Positions 43,805 through 52,308 of a stretch of 64,000 nt of DNA are shown piece after piece (positions within the stretch are counted from its first letter, which is position 1; each line of letters begins with the position of its first letter). The DNA lies in contig NZ_CP082945.1 of assembly GCF_019933235.1 (NCBI RefSeq), positions 2,046,001-2,110,000 of the forward strand, in the 5' to 3' direction. A model generated the notes under the pieces. That model ran no database searches. It saw nothing but the letters and a program-made list of their open reading frames with translations, and was not told the origin of the DNA. The DNA comes from Streptomyces angustmyceticus (GTDB lineage Bacteria > Actinomycetota > Actinomycetes > Streptomycetales > Streptomycetaceae). Made by a program: the position numbers and the translations under genes.

Positions 43805-44247
43805 GCGGTTCGCTCCTCGCTGAATTTCTGGCAGCCCGCATTCCGCGGACTCGGTTGTGGCGGTGTCGCCCGTCAGAGGGTACCGAGGCCTGGTAGAGCC
43901 GATGTGACGCCACCCGTAAGCATGCCCATGGTAGTAGAATTTCGCTCGTACGTTCGATCCCTCGAAGGGGTGACGTCCTGATGACGTGCACATCACGTTC
44001 CCTTCGAGGCATGAACCATTTAGGCTCCGGGCACGTCCTCATCAACAACCGGCAAGCCAGCCGGGAGGACAGATCCAACAACCAACGTGAATCAGACCAC
44101 CACGCAATACGGCTCATTCGCCGCCACCCGGCAGCACCCGGCCCCCTCCGAGAATTTTTTCGAGGAAAAGGCACGAGCGGGAACGTTTTCGGCCTGGTTG
44201 GATGTTGACCCTGGTACGACAGCTCGTCGAGCTAGAGAAGAGGCGAC
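43805..44247. other. Divergent control region parE / zinc-ribbon gene
   Basis: About 440 bp with no supported gene. The right end has a TTGACC at 44205-44210 that could be the -35 element for the zinc-ribbon gene, though no clear -10 follows at 17 bp. Composition is less GC-rich than the neighbours, as expected of promoters. Confidence 0.4.
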
Positions 44248-44478
44248 GTGACTACTGTTCTGACACCCGCGAGCCCGCTGACGGCCGCTGACCGCTGCGA
44301 CCGCTGCGGCGCCCAGGCATACCTGCGCGTCGTCCTGATGTCCGGCGGAGAACTGCTCTTCTGCGCCCACCACGGTCGCAAGTTCGAGCCAGAACTCAAG
44401 AAGATCGCCGCGGAAATACAGGACGAGACGGAGCGGCTGACCGCTTCTCCGGCGTCCGCGTCCGATGAGGAACGCTGA
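44248..44478 (+). CDS. DUF7455 small zinc-ribbon-like protein
   Basis: This 76-residue protein starts at GTG 44248 after AGAAGAGG. It has CDRCGAQAYLRVVL followed by LLFCAHHGRKF: two Cys pairs/His suited to bind zinc, then a helical tail (LKKIAAEIQDETERL). The gene is conserved beside hrdB and parE in streptomycetes, as I recall. No function is established. Confidence 0.8.
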   Translation: MTTVLTPASPLTAADRCDRCGAQAYLRVVLMSGGELLFCAHHGRKFEPELKKIAAEIQDETERLTASPASASDEER

Positions 44479-44599
44479 CACTTCGCATCCACGACGAGCG
44501 AGCAGCGGCTCAACGCCGTATCGCGGGCGGTTCCCCGACACCAACGGGGACACCGCCCGCACTCGTACGCGCGCACGCCTTCACCGGCCCCCACGCCGC

Positions 44600-45409
44600 T
44601 CAGCCCGCCCCGTGTGCGGAGACCACCGGGAGAAGCGCCGAGGCGCGCGTGTAGACCCCGGGACTGCCGGCCTGACCACAGCCGGTCCCCCACGACACCA
44701 GGCCCACCAGCCGTCCGCGCACGACCAGGGGCCCGCCGCTGTCCCCCTGGCAGGCGTCGTGGCCGCCGTGGGGTGCCCCCGCACACAGCATCGTTCGGGG
44801 CTTGTACGTACCGTCGGCACTGCCGGGATACGCTCGCGCACAGACCGCATCGGGCAGCACGTTGACGCGCGCCGCGCGCAACTGCGACGCGTAACTGCCC
44901 CCGCCTGTGGTGTCTCCCCAGCCGTAGACCGTGGCCGCGTTGCCGGGCCGGTAGGCGCTGTCCTGCCGTCCCGCCATCGGGATCGGCCGGTTCGGGACCG
45001 GCCTGTCCAGTGTGAGGACGGCCATGTCACCGTCGTTCGTGTAGTTGTTGTAGCGCGGGTTGACCCAGATCTTCGCGGGCTTGAGTTCCTGTCCACCGCC
45101 ACCGCTGAGCTTGTCGCGCCCGACGACGATCCGCAGGTCCCGCACCTCCCGCCAGGGGACGCCCAGCACCTCCTTGCTCAGGCAGTGCGCCGCGGTCACC
45201 ACCGTCGAGTGCCCCACCAGCACGCCGCCGCAGAACTGTCCGGAGCGCTGGACGCCGAAGCGCTCGTGGGAGGCCAGCGCCACCGCCCAGGGGCTGTGCG
45301 ACAGCGGCGCGGGCTTTCCGCCGATCACCGACCCGTCCGCGGCCGCCGGCGCCGGCAGGGCAAGGACCAGCGCGAGGGCTCCGAGGGCAGCGTGTGCGGT
45401 CGGACGCAT
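44600..45409 (-). CDS. Secreted trypsin-like serine protease (S1)
   Basis: This 269-residue protein has a signal peptide (LGALALVLALPAPAAADG) and a mature domain starting at VIGGKPA, the typical activation N-terminus. The catalytic triad is visible: TAAHC (His), NDGDMAVL (Asp) and GDSGGP (Ser). Paired cysteines around FCGGVL/AAHC and ACQGDSGG/GTGCGQ suggest disulfides. The Asp six residues before the catalytic Ser (HDACQGDSGG) indicates trypsin-like Arg/Lys specificity. ATG 45409 follows AAGGAG at six bases. Confidence 0.9.
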   Translation of the reverse strand: MRPTAHAALGALALVLALPAPAAADGSVIGGKPAPLSHSPWAVALASHERFGVQRSGQFCGGVLVGHSTVVTAAHCLSKEVLGVPWREVRDLRIVVGRDKLSGGGGQELKPAKIWVNPRYNNYTNDGDMAVLTLDRPVPNRPIPMAGRQDSAYRPGNAATVYGWGDTTGGGSYASQLRAARVNVLPDAVCARAYPGSADGTYKPRTMLCAGAPHGGHDACQGDSGGPLVVRGRLVGLVSWGTGCGQAGSPGVYTRASALLPVVSAHGAG

Positions 45410-45489
45410 GCGGACTCCTTGACTCTGTGAAAATGCGCGCGCACCCAGAGTGACCCAAACGGCGGCCCGGCGCACCCCGGACGCACAGA

Positions 45490-45522
45490 AGCCCGGCCCC
45501 TCCAACTAGGAGAGACCGGGCT
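45490..45522 (-). terminator. Hairpin after hrdB
   Basis: A 7-bp AGCCCGG/CCGGGCT outer stem with a partial CCTCC/GGAG inner stem lies 25 bp past the hrdB stop. Confidence 0.6.
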
Positions 45523-45546
45523 CGTGACCCCTATGGGGCGGTAGGA

Positions 45547-47097
45547 CTAGTCGAGGTAGTCGCGCAGCACCTGGGAGCGCGACGGGTGACGCAGCTTCGA
45601 CATCGTCTTCGACTCGATCTGGCGGATCCGCTCACGGGTGACGCCGTAGACCTTGCCGATCTCGTCCAGCGTCTTGGGCTGGCCGTCGGTGAGACCGAAG
45701 CGCATGGACACGACACCGGCCTCGCGCTCGGAGAGGGTGTCCAGCACCGAGTGCAGCTGCTCCTGCAGAAGCGTGAAGCTGACCGCGTCGGCCGGGACGA
45801 CCGCCTCGGAGTCCTCGATGAGGTCACCGAACTCGCTGTCGCCGTCCTCACCCAGCGGGGTGTGCAGCGAGATGGGCTCGCGGCCGTACTTCTGGACCTC
45901 GATGACCTTTTCGGGGGTCATGTCGAGCTCCTTGGCCAGCTCCTCCGGGGTGGGCTCACGGCCCAGGTCCTGGAGCATCTGGCGCTGGACGCGCGCGAGC
46001 TTGTTGATGACCTCGACCATGTGGACGGGGATACGGATCGTACGGGCCTGGTCGGCCATGGCGCGGGTGATGGCCTGGCGGATCCACCACGTCGCGTAGG
46101 TCGAGAACTTGTAGCCCTTGGTGTAGTCGAACTTCTCGACCGCACGGATCAGACCGAGGTTGCCCTCCTGGATCAGGTCCAGGAAGAGCATGCCGCGGCC
46201 GGTGTAGCGCTTGGCCAGGGAGACGACCAGTCGGAGGTTGGCCTCCAGGAGGTGGTTCTTCGCCCGGCGGCCGTCCTCGGCGATGATCTCCAGCTCGCGC
46301 TTGAGCTTCGGCGCCAGCTTGTCGGAGTTCGCCAGCTTGTCCTCGGCGAACAGACCCGCCTCGATGCGCTTGGCGAGCTCCACCTCCTGCTCGGCGTTGA
46401 GGAGCGGGACCTTGCCGATCTGCTTGAGGTAGTCCTTTACCGGGTCGGCGGTGGCGCCGGCCGCGGCGACCTGCTGCGCGGGGGCGTCGTCCTCGTCGTC
46501 GTCGGACAGGACGAAGCCGGCGTTCTCCGCACCCTCGGCGGCCTCGGGCGCGTCGCCCTTGCCGGGCGCCGGGGTCTCCTCGGTCACCTCGTCGTCGAGC
46601 AGCTCGTCGACGTCCTTCTTGGCCGCGGTCTTCTTCGCGGTGGCCTTCTTGGCCGTGGCCTTCTTCGCGACCGTCTTCTTGGCGGTCGCCTTCTTCGCCG
46701 CCGCCTTCTTCGCAGGCGCGGACTCGGACTCACCGGCCGACGGGTCCGCCACGGGGGCGGGGGCGGCGGCGGTGGTCTTCTTGACCGTGGCGGCCTTCGC
46801 CGCGACGGTCTTGGTGGCGGTGCGCTTCGCCGGACTCTTCGCTGCGACGCTCTTGCGGGTGCGCTTGGGCGCCTCTGCGGCACTGACCATCAGCGTCACA
46901 CCCTCCTCGTCGAGGATCTGGTTGAGGCTGCGCAGAACGTTCTTCCACTGGGTTGGCGGAATCTGGTCAGCCTCGAAGGCCCGACGCACGTCATCGCCGG
47001 CGATCTGCCCATCTGCCTTTCCCCGCTCGATGAGCGCCATCACAGACTCGGACTCGGCGATCTCCGGCGGGAGCGTACGGGATGTGCTGGCCGACAC
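45547..47097 (-). CDS. hrdB: HrdB, principal RNA polymerase sigma factor
   Basis: This 516-residue essential sigma-70 is close to the 511 residues I recall for Streptomyces coelicolor HrdB. After a region-1.1-like start, residues about 80-161 form a Lys/Ala-rich tract with repeated KKATAK units, then an acidic stretch ([11 protein letters not shown]). Conserved regions 1.2-4 run from [20 protein letters not shown] (about 218) to the end. Region 2 has [19 protein letters not shown] and [14 protein letters not shown]. Region 4.2 has [23 protein letters not shown] 47097 has GAGAGG six bases upstream and gives the known [13 protein letters not shown] start. Confidence 0.97.
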   Translation of the reverse strand: MSASTSRTLPPEIAESESVMALIERGKADGQIAGDDVRRAFEADQIPPTQWKNVLRSLNQILDEEGVTLMVSAAEAPKRTRKSVAAKSPAKRTATKTVAAKAATVKKTTAAAPAPVADPSAGESESAPAKKAAAKKATAKKTVAKKATAKKATAKKTAAKKDVDELLDDEVTEETPAPGKGDAPEAAEGAENAGFVLSDDDEDDAPAQQVAAAGATADPVKDYLKQIGKVPLLNAEQEVELAKRIEAGLFAEDKLANSDKLAPKLKRELEIIAEDGRRAKNHLLEANLRLVVSLAKRYTGRGMLFLDLIQEGNLGLIRAVEKFDYTKGYKFSTYATWWIRQAITRAMADQARTIRIPVHMVEVINKLARVQRQMLQDLGREPTPEELAKELDMTPEKVIEVQKYGREPISLHTPLGEDGDSEFGDLIEDSEAVVPADAVSFTLLQEQLHSVLDTLSEREAGVVSMRFGLTDGQPKTLDEIGKVYGVTRERIRQIESKTMSKLRHPSRSQVLRDYLD

Positions 47098-47498
47098 GAA
47101 CAACCTCTCGGAACGATGGAAACGGCTTCCGACCCCGTCCTGTGTGGATCGGAGCCGACGACCGCCGGTGGGGATGGACCGACGGCGCAGGGGCAACCGG
47201 GGAGTTGAACAGCGTCACGAACGCCGCTCGTATTGCCTCCTCGGCTATCACCTCTTAAGTCATCGCGCTTCCCGGAAGAGCGTTACGCCCAATCTGCGTG
47301 GCCCGAGTCACACCCCATAACGACCCATTCCCAGTCATATGACATGCAATCCTCCCAAGACCTGCCGCCGGATCCGGTCGGTGTCCCGGATCCGGCGAAA
47401 TTCTGCGCCGCGCCGCGTACGGCGTGCCCTACCCGAGGGGTGCGCAGGGCACACGGCCGCTCGGCGCCTACGGTCCGCACACGGTCGGGTACGGGCCC
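47098..47498 (-). promoter_or_regulatory. hrdB upstream region
   Basis: About 400 bp between hrdB and whiH carry the hrdB promoter. In streptomycetes a main hrdB promoter is read by the ECF sigma factor ShbA. A GTAACG (47281-47286, minus) and CGATGA (47260-47265) pair with a 15-bp spacer is an ECF-like candidate, held weakly. A 20-codon frame with a good ribosome site also lies here at 47283-47345. Confidence 0.45.
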
Positions 47499-48446
47499 TC
47501 AGTGCTCGCGGGGGGCGGGGACGACGTGGTCCACCGGCGTCCCGGAGCCCTGGCCGCCGACCTCGCCATGGGCGGCGAGGAGCTGGCGCATGGCGGCTTC
47601 GGCCGCCGTGGCGTCGCCGGACCCGATGGCGTCGACGACCCGCATGTGCTGGCCCACGGAGTTCTCGACCGGGCGCTCGCAGCCGCCGCCGGGGCCGCCG
47701 GAGACGTGCAGGGCGGCGGAGACGATGCCCGAGAGGTGCTCGAGCATGCGGTTGCCGGCGAGCTGCAGCAGCAGCGAGTGGAACTCGGCGTCGGCGCGGG
47801 AGAAGGTCATGGTGTCGCCCTGGGCCGCGGAGTGCCCCATGATCTCGACCATGTCGGCGAGCCGCTGCTGGACGTCCTCACGGCCGTGACCGGCGGCGAG
47901 ACGGGCGGCGAGGGGCTCGATCGTCCAGCGCAGCTCGCAGAGCTCACGGCGCTGGTCGTCGCGCTGTGGTCCGTATGCCCGCCATTCGATGATGTCGGGG
48001 TCGAGGAGGTTCCAGTCGCTGACCGGACGCACCCGGGTGCCCACGTTCGGGCGAGCGCTGACGAGGCCCTTGGCCTCGAGGACTCGCAGTGACTCGCGGA
48101 CGACGGTGCGGGAGACCTCGAAGCGCTGGCCGATCTCCTCGGGGACGAGCGGGCGGTCGGCACCGAGATCGCCGGAGACGATCATCTGGCCGAGCTGCTG
48201 GACGAGTTGGCCGTGCAGGCCGCGGCCTCGGTTTCCTGCCGCGCGACGGCCGACCCGGCCGATGTCGGCCTCGGAGCCTTCCCAGACCTGCGAAACGCGC
48301 TCGGCACGGTCGTGGCCTGCTGCGTTGCTGGCGTTCGCGGCGTTGGCGGCGTTCGCGTAGGGGTAGCGGTCAAGCTCGCCCGGGCCTGCGAGGCCGGTGT
48401 CGCCGGGGCGAGCCGCGGTCATCATGGTGTGCGCAAGGGTACTCAC
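47499..48446 (-). CDS. whiH: WhiH, GntR-family sporulation regulator
   Basis: This 315-residue regulator acts in aerial hyphae to prepare for sporulation septation. The winged helix is HGQLVQQLGQMIVSGDLGAD with SRTVVRESLRVLEAKGLVSA, followed by an FCD ligand domain containing AEFHSLLLQLAGNRMLEHL. The N-terminal 95 residues are variable and include an Ala-Asn repeat (NAANAANASNAAG). I recall about 295 residues in Streptomyces coelicolor, so this protein is slightly longer. GTG 48446 coincides with the expected start of a WhiG-dependent transcript. The hrdB neighbour agrees with the known location. Confidence 0.92.
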   Translation of the reverse strand: MSTLAHTMMTAARPGDTGLAGPGELDRYPYANAANAANASNAAGHDRAERVSQVWEGSEADIGRVGRRAAGNRGRGLHGQLVQQLGQMIVSGDLGADRPLVPEEIGQRFEVSRTVVRESLRVLEAKGLVSARPNVGTRVRPVSDWNLLDPDIIEWRAYGPQRDDQRRELCELRWTIEPLAARLAAGHGREDVQQRLADMVEIMGHSAAQGDTMTFSRADAEFHSLLLQLAGNRMLEHLSGIVSAALHVSGGPGGGCERPVENSVGQHMRVVDAIGSGDATAAEAAMRQLLAAHGEVGGQGSGTPVDHVVPAPREH

Positions 48447-49276
48447 GCATCTTTTGTCGGCGACACCCTGAACACCCTTGAGGTCTTTGGTGAAAAGCAC
48501 ACGAAAGGGTGATCGCCCCCCATCCCCGAATTGACGCTTTATCGGAAAGAAATGCGCTCTCGATGGAGAGTTGTGAACAGCAGCCGCAACAACAGGGCGT
48601 CAAAACAGATGCCTTACTCGATCAGCAGAAGAAGCCGCACAGCATCGCGAGCACGTATCCGCAGACCAGACGGGTCGGCCACAACATCGCTGTCCCGCCC
48701 GAGGGTTGGCGCGTCGGCCACATCATGAACAGGTGCATCCTGGTCGATTGCGAACGGGCACTTGACGCGGCCCGCAGACGGCAGATCACATCCGCGACGA
48801 GGCGCGGGAAGAGAGCGCGCCGGCAATCCTGTTGCAGTGGAACGGAATACGCCGGCGATCGATAAACCTGACTGAACGTGATCGCCTTTCGAGGGCCCCG
48901 CCAGCTCACCACAGGATCAGGGAACTCAACAGGAACAATGACGAGTCCGCTGCAAAAACCCTTTGCGGACCGATGCACAGTCACCGGCCGGGCGGGGTGG
49001 CGCCACGGGCGAGCGCACTGCAGAGCGGGGGTGCGCCGGCCGCGACCGGACGCGGACCGCGAGGATCCGTCGCCCCTGGCATGGCCGGCCCGGTGGTGCG
49101 GGGCCTCGCGCCCCTGACGGGGCGTGAGGCCGGTCGGGAGCTGCGCGGGTCGCTAAGGGGCTCACCCGGCCACCGTACCGCGATATGTCCTATTTTCTCG
49201 CAATGTCCAATCTTGACGGTTCGTCGTGTCACTGCGAGTGAAACTCGGCCCTGCGGCGGCCGTGAGCTCTGTGGAC
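48447..49276. other. Long gene-free interval upstream of whiH
   Basis: About 830 bp with no gene I can support. The whiH promoter is at the left end. The middle (about 48500-48960) is unusually AT-rich for this genome. Frames here lack ribosome sites and have poor third-position GC. The right part (about 48970-49170) is GC-rich without clear coding structure. Confidence 0.5.
48454..48481 (-). promoter_or_regulatory. WhiG-type promoter of whiH
   Basis: On the minus strand TCAA (48481-48478), a 16-bp spacer and GCCGACAA (48461-48454) match the WhiG/FliA-type consensus TAAA-N15-GCCGATAA. whiH is a known WhiG target. Transcription would start near the GTG start codon, giving a leaderless or nearly leaderless mRNA. 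Confidence 0.8.
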
Positions 49277-50053
49277 TCAGACCTCGGGACGCAACATCGG
49301 CGGGTTGAGCAGGGTCGCCCCGCCGGCTCGGAACAGCTGTGCGGGGCGCCCGCCCTGACGGGTCGTCGTGCCACCGGTGGGCACCAGGAATCCGGGCGTG
49401 CCCGTCACCTTGCGGTGGAAATTCCGGGGGTCCAGGGCGACGCCCCAGACCGCCTCGTACACCCGTCGCAGCTCGCCCACGGTGAACTCCGGCGGGCAGA
49501 AGGCCGTGGCGAGCGAGGAGTACTCGATCTTCGAGCGGGCGCGCTCCACGCCGTCGGCGAGGATCCGGGCGTGATCGAAAGCCAGGGGGGCCGCCAGCTC
49601 GCCCTCCCTGGCGAGGGTGTCGTCCTGCTCCAGGAGGGTCTCCACGGGCGCCCAGCGCGCGCTGTGGGCGTCGCCGCCGGGCACGGGCGCCGGCAGATCG
49701 GGGGCAAGCACCAGGTGCGCGACGCTGACGACCCGCATCCGGGGGTCCCGCTTGGGGTCGCCGTACGTGGCGAGCTGTTCGAGGTGCGCGCCGTACACGG
49801 GGGACGGACCCTCCGGGGACTGGGCGTGCAGACCGGTCTCCTCGGCCAGTTCCCGGCCGGCCGCGGCTTCGAGATCCTCGTCGGCCCGGACGAATCCGCC
49901 GGGCAGGGCCCAGCGCCCCTGGAACGGCGGCTCACCGCGGCGCACGGCCAGCGCGCACAGGGCGTGGCGCCGCACGGTGAGCACGACCAGGTCGACGGTT
50001 ACGGCGAAGGGCGGGAAGGCCGACGGGTCGTAGGGAGGCATGGGCGTGATCAT
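49277..50053 (-). CDS. Nudix protein with C-terminal winged helix (NrtR-like regulator)
   Basis: This 258-residue protein has an N-terminal Nudix domain with an intact Nudix box (GFVRADEDLE with RELAEETGL), followed by a C-terminal winged helix (FTVGELRRVYEAVWG and NFHRKVTGT). NrtR-type proteins sense ADP-ribose or related compounds and often control NAD metabolism. The intact box suggests hydrolase activity may remain. ATG 50053 has AAGGGG six bases upstream. A short palindrome just before the gene is a candidate autoregulatory site. Confidence 0.82.
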   Translation of the reverse strand: MITPMPPYDPSAFPPFAVTVDLVVLTVRRHALCALAVRRGEPPFQGRWALPGGFVRADEDLEAAAGRELAEETGLHAQSPEGPSPVYGAHLEQLATYGDPKRDPRMRVVSVAHLVLAPDLPAPVPGGDAHSARWAPVETLLEQDDTLAREGELAAPLAFDHARILADGVERARSKIEYSSLATAFCPPEFTVGELRRVYEAVWGVALDPRNFHRKVTGTPGFLVPTGGTTTRQGGRPAQLFRAGGATLLNPPMLRPEV

Positions 50054-50055
50054 AG

Positions 50056-50070
50056 TCGTCCCCTTGACGA
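50056..50070. promoter_or_regulatory. Palindrome before the Nudix regulator gene
   Basis: TCGTC-CCCTT-GACGA is a perfect 5-bp dyad in the 36-bp gap between the debranching-like gene and the Nudix regulator gene. It overlaps the ribosome-site region and could be an operator. Confidence 0.4.
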
Positions 50071-50089
50071 TAAACAGGCCCCGAGCACC

Positions 50090-52204
50090 TCACGAGCCCA
50101 GTTGCAGGCCTTCCGCCGCCGTCTCCACCATCCCCATGCCGAGCCTGCTGACGCGTACGTCGAACGGCTGCTCCGCGACGCACAGACCGGTCAGCTGCAT
50201 CGCGCCGAGCGGGGTGGCGCCGAGCGGCCGCACGGACACCGTCCCGGCGGGGACGTCCGGGCGCAGGCCCGCGAGCGCGACGAGTATGTGCACCGCACCG
50301 CCCGCCGCCACTGCGGCCGGGCGGCAGGCCGCCGGATGCGGTACGGGGGCACCGCCTGTGGTGCGCTGCTCGCCCGCGTACATCTCGGGGAGGCGGTACC
50401 CGAAGCTGTCCGCGGCGTCGAGGACGCCCCTGATGAGGCTGCCGGCTGCCTGCTCATGGCCGGCCGCGGCCAGCCCCGCGGCGGCGATCGCGGTCTCGTG
50501 GACGCGGACCGCGCCGCTGCGATGGCCGAAGGGGTTGTAGCCGGTCTCCTTGCTGCCCAGGCTGCGCAGGCCCCACCCGGAATCCATGGCCGGGCCGGCC
50601 AGCAGCCCGGCAAGTTGGCCGGTCTGTGCCGCGTCCAGCAGGCCCGGGGCCCGTGTCCCGCCGCCGAGGAGTCCGGTGTCCAGGAGGTGGGCACTGGTGG
50701 AGCCGAGGTACGGGACGGGCCGGCCGTCCGCGGTGAGCTGCGCGGCGGGGCGCCCGCCGGCCGGGCCCTCCAGCCAGAAGTCCCTGCGGAACCGGGTGCG
50801 CAGGTCGGCCGCCCAGTCCCGTAACGCTGCGGCGTCGGACGCGGCGGAGGCATCGAGGAGATCGGCGCCCAGGAGGGCGGCGCGATGGGCATGGGCCTGG
50901 GTCTCGCAGCGGTACGGTCCGCCCGGCGCCGGGTCGGGCACGTAGCCGCCGCGGCTCCCGGCCGGTGGGTCGGTGATCCTCCTCAGCCACGTCAGGCAGC
51001 GCTGCGCGGCGGGCAGCAGTCGCTCCGTCTCCCGCTGGGGCAGGCCCCAGCGGCGGGCCTCCGCGAGCACGGCGGGGAACAGGAGGGTGGCCTCGATGCC
51101 GGCACAGCTGGGCGGGGAGTGCGGCCCGAAGTCCCGCAGAGCGCCGGGAATTCGGCCGAAATCCGCTCCTGGTGCGGCTTGTTGGCCACGGGCGAGCGCG
51201 CGCAGCGTGCCCGCGGCGAGCCTGGTGCCCAGGGGCAGCAGCATCCGGGCGGTCCACAGCGCCTCGGCCGGTGCGAGGCCGCACCGCCACGGGAAGCCGC
51301 CGGCGACGTACAGGTCCGTGGTGACCTCCGGGTCCCGCATCACCAGGCCGTGGAGATCGTCGAGGCTGGTCGCGAGGAGGGCGTCGGCACGACGGTCGTC
51401 GCACTCCAGGCGGGCCGCCGTCCAGGGGCGCGGGGGCCGGTCCGAGCGGGTCCTCGGGGTGACCGCTCCCGTGCGCGGTGCGGGGATGCGGGCGTCCAGG
51501 GGACGCCGGCGGTGTCCTGCCGGGTCGCCCGGTCCGCCCGGCTCGTATGCGAGTCCGGCGCGCAGTTCGATGCTGCGGTGGCCGCCGTCCGGCAGGTCGA
51601 GGTCCCAGCGCAGCAGGCCCGCCGAGGCCAGCGCGTCCTCGGGCGGGGGCGTCGCGGACACCGTCGCGTGCATGCCGGGCACCGACCAGCGGAGCCCGGC
51701 GCCGTGAACAGCCGCCCGCACCTCGGGGCCCGGCAGACCGACGGCTACGGCTCCGAGCTCCGCGAGGTCCGTGCCCAGCCCGATCTCGACCGTCAGTCGG
51801 ACGGGCCTCGTGGCACTGCTGCGGAACGTGATCTGTTCGGTGCCGTCGGCGGACCGCAGCCGCTCCACACGGATCTCCGGGTCCGGGCCCCGCTCTCCGG
51901 TCCTGCGGACCGTGCCGAGGAACCGGGCGCGGTCCGTGCAGGTCAACCGCCCCTGGACGGCGAGCGGTTCGTCGCCGTCGACCCGTAGTTCGCAACGGGA
52001 CAGGACCCGTCGGCCGTCGCGGTAGAAGCCTTCCATGCCGCGGCCGGTCAGCTGTCCCGACGCCGGGGACACGGCCAGGGCCGGGAGGGCCACACAGACG
52101 AGCGCGGAGTGGACGGGTTGAGGTTGTGGGGCCCGGGGCGGCGCCGGGCGGTGCGCTCCGGGCAGCCTGCGGGCCGGCTGGGTGGTGGGGACGATGCCTG
52201 TCAC
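50090..52204 (-). CDS. Glycogen-debranching-enzyme-like protein, catalytic motifs altered
   Basis: This 704-residue protein has an N-terminal debranching-enzyme beta domain (about residues 35-230, GRGMEGFYRDGRRVLSRCEL) and an (alpha/alpha)6 domain like amylo-alpha-1,6-glucosidase. The usual PWF..FGRDS motif reads GGFPWRCGLAPAEALWTAR, the usual IPHE reads RIPGALRDFG, and the usual WPHDN reads VRVHETA. The canonical acidic and His residues therefore seem replaced, so glucosidase activity is doubtful. GTG 52204 has GGGAG nine bases upstream. Confidence 0.75.
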   Translation of the reverse strand: MTGIVPTTQPARRLPGAHRPAPPRAPQPQPVHSALVCVALPALAVSPASGQLTGRGMEGFYRDGRRVLSRCELRVDGDEPLAVQGRLTCTDRARFLGTVRRTGERGPDPEIRVERLRSADGTEQITFRSSATRPVRLTVEIGLGTDLAELGAVAVGLPGPEVRAAVHGAGLRWSVPGMHATVSATPPPEDALASAGLLRWDLDLPDGGHRSIELRAGLAYEPGGPGDPAGHRRRPLDARIPAPRTGAVTPRTRSDRPPRPWTAARLECDDRRADALLATSLDDLHGLVMRDPEVTTDLYVAGGFPWRCGLAPAEALWTARMLLPLGTRLAAGTLRALARGQQAAPGADFGRIPGALRDFGPHSPPSCAGIEATLLFPAVLAEARRWGLPQRETERLLPAAQRCLTWLRRITDPPAGSRGGYVPDPAPGGPYRCETQAHAHRAALLGADLLDASAASDAAALRDWAADLRTRFRRDFWLEGPAGGRPAAQLTADGRPVPYLGSTSAHLLDTGLLGGGTRAPGLLDAAQTGQLAGLLAGPAMDSGWGLRSLGSKETGYNPFGHRSGAVRVHETAIAAAGLAAAGHEQAAGSLIRGVLDAADSFGYRLPEMYAGEQRTTGGAPVPHPAACRPAAVAAGGAVHILVALAGLRPDVPAGTVSVRPLGATPLGAMQLTGLCVAEQPFDVRVSRLGMGMVETAAEGLQLGS

Positions 52205-52308
52205 GTTCTGCGCTCCCTGATGAGGTCGGGGCTCCGTACGGGCTGCTCCAATCAGGTGAACGGCCCGGCCGGCGCCCAGGTCACGCCGGCCGGGCAGGGA
52301 CAGCTCGG

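Noticed and set aside
46600..46860. The Lys/Ala-coding repeats in hrdB as a CRISPR or satellite array
   Set aside because: They are in-frame codon repeats in a known variable region of HrdB, without spacers.
48509..48865. A 118-codon plus-strand frame upstream of whiH
   Set aside because: Poor third-position GC, no ribosome site, and a Gln/Arg-rich sequence unlike a folded protein.
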